From Microthyrium microscopicum (taxonomy: Eukaryota > Ascomycota > Dothideomycetes > Microthyriales > Microthyriaceae): a stretch of DNA of 64,000 nucleotides. Shown piece by piece: positions 58,766 to 64,000 of this stretch. Both the position numbers and the translations under genes were made by a program. The stretch is taken from NCBI GenBank assembly GCA_010405405.1, contig MU004239.1, positions 1,253,647-1,317,646 on the forward strand. Reading direction: 5' to 3'. The notes below the pieces were generated by a model. It saw only the letters and a list, made by a program, of their open reading frames with translations, searched no databases and had not been told where the DNA came from. Positions within the stretch are counted from its first letter, which is position 1; every line of letters starts with the position of its first letter.

Positions 58766-61084
58766 CTAATAATTACTTTCCTCCTTGCTATTACTATCGC
58801 TATTACTACTATCCTCTTTTGGTAAATATAATAAAGACTTTTGTAGCTTTTTAATACTAGGCATTTGCTAGTTTTTTAACTGAATAATCCGTTTAGAAGT
58901 TTTAGCTAAAAGCTTATTTCTATTATTAGAAATAATATTACCGCCAATACTAAATGTACTTTTAGTACTAGCTGAAGTAGTAGGTATTATTAAGTATTTC
59001 TTAGCTAAGTGAAATAAAATAGGAAATTCTATTTGTTTTATATTCTAGTATTTTAAAGGAGACATTTTAGGATTAGTAACGCGTACTTCTCTTAAATAAT
59101 GAATAAATTCCTCTTCTATAGGAGTATTCTTACTAATTGGAATAAAAAACTCGTTTTGTTGTTTGTTTGGAATAATAATAGGAATATTACTATTTTGAGT
59201 ACCTAAAGAACTAGGATTTAGCTTTCTAAAAGCTGTATAATACTCGTCTTTAAATAGTTTAGATACATTACTTAGAATATTGTTGTAGTGATGTAATATA
59301 CTATGAGGCGTATTTTTAAAATGCTTTGTTTTATATCTAGGATCTAGAATTAATGCTAGAATAAAAGGTTTTAACTTTTTTACTTGTTCTAGATTATAAA
59401 TCTTATGAGGATAGTACTCTTCTAGCTTTTTAATACCTGCTTTTATAGCTTTAATAAAGTATTTACGCTCTGGATAATTAGCTAATAAAATAGATCTAAT
59501 AGACATTGAAAATTTAAGCATCTTTTCTTCTAATTTATTAAATAAAGAATAAATATATAAAAGCGTTTGATTTAATGTAGTATAAATTTGCCCTTGTAGA
59601 GCAACTGTAGGTATATCAAAAAACTTAAGAATATCTTTTAAATTCTTTAGTGCTAACTAATTAGCTTTGTTAAAAGTAAACTTCTTTTTAAAGTTTTTAT
59701 TCTTAGTATTTATAAAGACATATTTAACGCATAATTTAAGCTTAAAAAGACACTCTAAAGTATAATACGTAGAGTTCTATCTAGTATTATTATCTATAGG
59801 CACTTTAGTAATTTGTATTTCTTTAGGAATTAATCCTTGTTTGAGATAAAGCTTTCTAGATAATTTAAAGTTTTTTTGATGTTCTATCTCGTATTTAATA
59901 CCCTTTACTACTCTTTTAAGTCTACCTATAAGACTTTTAGAAGCTATATTATCTAGAATAGCTTCTAGTTCAGCTAGTGTAGTATTTGCATTAATAAGAG
60001 TAGCTCTTTCTCTAGCAGATTTTATTTTTTTATTATAATTAACTAAAAATACTCTTAAAATAGTTTTAGCAACTAGATTAATTATATGCGTAGCACATCA
60101 AATATCATAGAAATCTACAGTAGAGCCCTGTAGTTCTTTTTCAGCTTTTAGCTATTCAATAAGTGTAGTATTATTACTAGCGTTATCTTGCGAAAAACTA
60201 ATAATATTATTAAGACTTAAATTAAAAGACTTAATAATTCTATTAAATATACTATAAAGATAAATACTAGTATGATTAGAAGTTAATCTTTTGAATCCTA
60301 ATAGCCTATACTGTATTTTATAGTCTTTACTAATATAAACTGCTATAATACCTAAAAAGGTATGCTGATTAGAATTACTAGTCTAAGCATCTAGCGCAAT
60401 TGTAAAATAATTATTTCTAGATACTATAGCTTTTAATTTACGCTTTAGCTTCTCTTTAGTAGTATTATAAGTAGAATATAGTAAATTCCTTATATTTTTA
60501 TGGTTAATTGTAGGACTATAATGATTATAATACTTTAGTAGTTCTTTAAAAGAATTAGAACTATAAGCATTAAAAGAAAGGTTATTTTTAACTATAAATT
60601 TTACTATTAAGTGTATAGTACCTTCGTTAGTAAATTCCTGATTAGTGTTAGCTCTTACTCGTTTATTACTAGTTATAGCTATAGAAAAAGGGGTGTTATT
60701 ACCTTTAGATTTAATTCTAGCGCGATATTTCCTAATAGTCTCTTTATTAGTTTTATTGTTCTTATTTAAAGCAACCGTTTTATGGGCTGCTTTATAGTGT
60801 TTAATAAAGTTAGAGGTTTGAAAACCTTCTAATTTAACTATAAGACTATAGGAATAAAGAGTATATCTAACTCTAACTTCTCTATGCTTAGTAACATTAA
60901 TAGGAAGTAGTTCTCTAATAAATAGCCTATTAGAAAGAGCATAAGCTTTGGAATTTCTATCGTTTAATTGAAAGTGCTATTTATTATACTTATGATAAGT
61001 ATAACTAACATTACTAGAGATATTAGACGCACTATCTCTAGGCACTATAGAATTAGCATTTGATGCTTGGCTAGCTCCTAGCAT
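58766..61084 (-). pseudogene. Dead hAT-family transposase
   Basis: One uninterrupted frame of 773 codons from an ATG at 61084 to a TAG at 58766, with no frameshift but seven internal stops at about 60977, 60383, 60152, 60098, 59777, 59657 and 59045. hAT landmarks are present: a BED-like start region (KLEGFQTSNFIKHYKAAHK), the DA-x-TSNS catalytic segment, FSQDNASNNTTLIE, CATHIINLVAK, NTR-x-NSTYY, FILALILDPRYKTKHF, and the C-terminal dimerisation block FPILFHLAKKYLIIPTTSAS. Every stop sits where hAT proteins usually carry Trp (e.g. DAWTS, WCATHI, TRWNSTY), so TGG became TAG or TGA. No TGG remains in the frame that I could find. Cut-and-paste transposition ability is lost. Confidence 0.85.
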
Positions 61085-61961
61085 ATTATTACTATTCGTT
61101 ATTTTAAAGAATAGTAAACTTCTAAAAGAAAGAAATCTATAGAATAATACTTAAAGCTAGATAAGTAAAAGTAAAGAGATAGTTCTTATTGTTTATATTG
61201 ATAGATAGATAGTATAAAATAACTAGTCTTAAATACTAAAACTAAGTATAGCAAAAAATAAATAAGAAAATGTTTTTTTTTAATTTTAGAGATTTTAAAG
61301 ATTTTTAGATGTTTTTTTAGATATAAGTAAATCTAATAGCAAAATTGCTAGAATAAGAGTAAACTAGATATAAGATAAATAGTTAAAGTAAATAGAAAAG
61401 CTATAAAGCTATAATTGAAATAAAAGCTTAGAAAAATACTAGAAAAATAGTAAATAATCTAAATATTCTAATAGTAGAATTAGCTAAATAAACTAATGCT
61501 AAAGAGTAAGAGCAAATAAAAGCTAGAGGCTATAAAAGCTAATCCTAAGAATGGAATAGTGTAGAAATATATTATATAGCAATAGCTTTTATATAAAAAA
61601 ATACTTAAAAAGTAGTTTCTAACTAGAATTTCTAGTAAAATACTAACTAAATAAACTAATGCTAAAGAGCAAAAGTAAATAAAAGCTAGAGGCTATAAGA
61701 GCTAAATCTAAAAAGGGAATAGTGTAGAAATATATTATATAGTAATAGCTTTTATATAAAAAAATACTTGAAAAAAAAAGTAAAAAAGTTGAAAAATGTA
61801 AATGCTATATAGTAAGTATAAAAATAAGATTTGGGGTAGTAAGAAGAAGTAGACTAGCTACAAATAATGTAGAGAGTAATAGCTATAGATAGTAGTCTAG
61901 CTTACAGGGGGGGGGAATGTCTGAAAAACTAAGAATTCTAAGTGGAATTCGCCTCTATAAG
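61085..61961. other. AT-rich stretch with direct repeats and a G tract
   Basis: Holds a pair of about 127 bp direct repeats (see the repeat entry) and ends near a run of nine G residues (61909-61917), striking in such AT-rich sequence. No gene. Confidence 0.6.
61484..61773 (+). repeat. Tandem pair of about 127 bp direct repeats
   Basis: Unit 1 (61484-61610) and unit 2 (61647-61773) share ctaaataaactaatgctaaa at their starts and gtagaaatatattatatag near their ends, and are about 90 percent alike by eye, offset by 163 bp. Differences are mostly A/G and C/T. Confidence 0.75.
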
Positions 61962-62415
61962 TATATACACAACGCTAGATTAATATATGCTAATTACTAT
62001 TGTATTTAGCAGGTTTAGAGCTACTGAACGTCGTTAAGATTACCTCTTTTGGGCTAGTATTGCGAAAGTTATGGGTAATAATAATAAGGGGTAATATTGA
62101 AACTATAAAATAGTTTATTATAATAGGGTAAACGTATAGTAATAAACATGGTTTTAAGGGGCTAGACCTTGTAAAATAACGCTAAATAGGGGTATAAATA
62201 CTAAGAGTTTTAATAGTAAATGCATTATTAACCCTTTTAATAATACTGTTTATATAGCTTGTTTACTTTGTAACAATATTACCCCTTATTATTATTATGT
62301 ATAACTTTCGTAATACTGGCCCAAAATAGGTAATCTTTATGGCGTTTGGAAGCGCTGAACCTGCTGAATACGATGGTACTATTTGGGTCTTTATCGCGAG
62401 TCGTTGTTGTATATA
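61962..62415 (+). mobile_element. Foldback / MITE-like element
   Basis: Two inverted arms, 61962-62098 and 62275-62415, pair over about 135 bp with roughly 75-80 percent identity by eye. The best conserved core is aagattacc, gggc-agtatt-cgaaagtta, then aataataataaggggtaatatt. The loop between the arms is about 175 bp. No coding frame. It may be a non-autonomous DNA element or two RIP-eroded copies of one sequence in inverted orientation. Confidence 0.7.
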
Positions 62416-62873
62416 TATCCTTTAGTTACTTACAAAGAACTTACTTTTTAATAATCTACCTATTACTTCTACTTTCCTATTAAGGACTATATTTTAGTAG
62501 TATCTAGAAGTAGCCTTAGAGGCTATTTCTACTTGTCTTTTACTTTGTTCTATGTAATATCTCTTAGTAAGAATTCTTTTTCTTTTTTTTTTTTTTTTTT
62601 TTTTTTTTACTTATTAACTTTCTAGTCTCTACACCTAATTTGGTACACTTTTGTACTAGTTTTTGGTACTATTCAAATTAGCAAATTCTTCTCTATTGAA
62701 TGGTATAGCTTTTGTGTTTTTATTGGCCTTATGGCGTAAGTTATTTATTCCTTTTTAACTTTTTTTTTTTTTACTTATTATTTATTATAGAGACGTAGTA
62801 ATTGCTAGATATTTTAAAAGTAAGTCCCCTCTACTCCTTATTATAGCCTTAACTAATTTATGTTTTTTTATAG
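62416..62873. other. AT-rich stretch with poly-T tract
   Basis: A T run of about 26 lies at about 62583-62608, and a second of 13 near 62761. At 62720-62800 a gtaagt ... ttatag pair looks like an intron, so the dead gene that follows may begin within this stretch. Confidence 0.5.
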
Positions 62874-63741
62874 AGCTTTCCCTTAACGATTCCTGTGTTA
62901 AACTACAAAGATTCTTAAATGAATTCTTAGGTTACGGAAACGCCCTTTTATTTGAAAATAAATTGAACTATAATTCTTGGATATTATAACGTGAATGGGC
63001 AGGAAATTAGGAATTTGGATATATTGTTTATATTTGCTAAGAGTGTGATCTATGACGTGTATATCTTAATTTCTTACCCCTTTTGGAAGGAAGAAACGTT
63101 AAATCTTTTATGGTTTATTTTGTCTTGGAAATTAGGCAAGTTGATTACAAAGCTGTATTCTTACATAATAGTAAGGAAACTACTATTTCTGTTACTTATA
63201 AGCCTGTTGCTATCTGGTCTTCTCGTGGTTCTAAAATAGAACTATCTTTACCCAAATTGGTAATTAACTGGAAAGGTCTTGAAGCTGATTGGTTGGAAGC
63301 TGCTTTTAAACTAGATCCTACAACACCTAGGTAAGCCCTTTATACTTCTTTTTATTTGAATTATATACTAACTCTTTATAGTGGTAAAGATCGTGTGTAA
63401 AAAGCATATAAATCTAACCTAAAATGGAATTCTAAGCTAAATGCTTCTTACGCTATAGAACGTTGAATTAAGCATTAAAAGCTACTAGATAACTATGCCC
63501 TAGCGAAGAAGGAACGAGTAGCTGAATAGAAGCTAAAGCATCTTCTTTGGAAGGTTAGTAATATTACTTTTATTTACTTTATTTTACTAATTTTTAATAG
63601 AAACTAAAGCTTGAAAAAGCTATAGATTTACAAGAATCTAGCCCTGCCCTTAGTGCTGCTTCTGATTCTACGTACATAGATGACGCTAGTGTTAATGCTT
63701 CTGATCTAGATGTAGATTACGACCTAGATCGTTTCTTTTAG
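62874..63741 (+). pseudogene. Dead multi-exon gene of unknown family in the AT-rich block
   Basis: Three exon-like blocks read in one consistent frame: 62874-63330, 63382-63553 and 63601-63741, separated by gtaagc...ttatag and gttagt...aatag introns that preserve the frame. The translation is protein-like (LQRFLNEFLGYGNALLFENK, then KPVAIWSSRGSKIELSLPKL, LEADWLEAAFKLDPT) and ends in an acidic tail (YIDDASVNASDLDVDYDL). It carries about eight internal stops, each explicable by C to T at CAA, CAG or CGA, while its TGG codons survive. An upstream exon may lie near 62650-62800. Likely transposon-borne, family not recognised. Confidence 0.5.
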
Positions 63742-64000
63742 TTAGATTTCTATGTTTTTTCATTGGAGTTAGGATTTCCTTACAAAATTGCTTACATAAT
63801 TAAAAAAAAATATCTACTATCTTCTAGAGCTGAATTTTCTTATTTAAACGCTATATTCATTATATCTTAACTCTTAGTATTACCTATAGTATTTAATAAA
63901 TAAGTTTTTTTAAAATTAATAATAAATATAAAAAATAAGAAGTAAATAAGAAAAACTACTATTACTACCTTCTAGAGCTAGTAATAAGGATTATAACGAT
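63742..64000. other. AT-rich end of window
   Basis: No reading frame or repeat recognised. Confidence 0.5.

Larger units (their letters stand above)
57112..64000. other. AT-rich, RIP-like block with dead transposable elements
   Basis: Base composition drops abruptly at about 57112-57170 from an ordinary gene-rich mix to strongly AT-rich sequence that continues to the window end. TpG is nearly absent on the minus strand in 58.8-61.1 kb, and CAN codons on the + strand of the dead gene at 62.9-63.7 kb have become stops. These features, and the transposon relics, fit RIP in an ascomycete. No intact gene is visible in it. Confidence 0.8.

Noticed and set aside
1-64000. tRNA, rRNA and CRISPR search by eye
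   Set aside because: No B-box-like ggttcgaatcc context with a cloverleaf, no rRNA stretch and no regularly spaced short repeats were seen; a covariance-model scan would be needed to exclude tRNAs.

Overview
The window is nuclear DNA of a filamentous ascomycete (Pezizomycotina; a leotiomycete such as a Helotiales member is my guess, not shown). Support: short 45-100 bp GT-AG introns, fungal-specific families (Zn2Cys6 regulators, CFEM, Pet127, Spa2, MNN1/MNN2-type mannosyltransferase), genes on both strands with no operons, and an AT-rich tail whose point changes look like repeat-induced point mutation (RIP).

Layout. 0-1.2 kb: open frame of unknown nature. 1.2-6.2 kb: nicotinamidase (-) divergent from an 870-aa Zn2Cys6 regulator (+). 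8.6-12.1 kb: DUF4203/TM198-like membrane protein (+), tail to tail with a Pet127-type mitochondrial protein (-, 12.7-16.1 kb). 17.8-22.8 kb (+): PH-like/LRR protein, small HIG1/Rcf2-like protein, Sm protein F. 23.6-25.5 kb: membrane-anchored CBM18 protein (+) converging on a C2H2-like protein (-). 26.3-27.4 kb: secreted GH43-like enzyme (+). 30.0-33.0 kb: Spa2 polarisome scaffold (+). 34.0-37.5 kb: decayed SRPK-like kinase (+), BTB protein (-), and a second decayed gene (-). 37.9-39.9 kb: protein with two tandem Zn2Cys6 clusters (+). 40.8-44.2 kb: Kap122/importin-13-type karyopherin (+). 44.4-49.7 kb (-): FUN14 protein, mannosyltransferase, TenA/heme-oxygenase-like protein with a C2HC finger. 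50.2-51.4 kb: decayed gene (-). 52.2-54.8 kb: CFEM-like surface protein (+) and DOMON/cytochrome b561 protein (-). From about 57.1 kb GC content collapses: this tail holds a dead hAT transposase (-), direct repeats, a foldback element and a second dead multi-exon gene (+).

The genes are mainly unconnected housekeeping and cell-surface functions; I see no biosynthetic cluster. Exon junctions were placed by eye from splice consensus and frame continuity. The most interesting points are the strand-asymmetric decay of the AT-rich tail (inferred changes are C to T on the + strand in both dead genes), the twin Zn2Cys6 protein, the single-pass CBM18 protein, and a 72-codon open frame just past the TenA-type stop codon. 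I did not find a clearly new multi-gene system.
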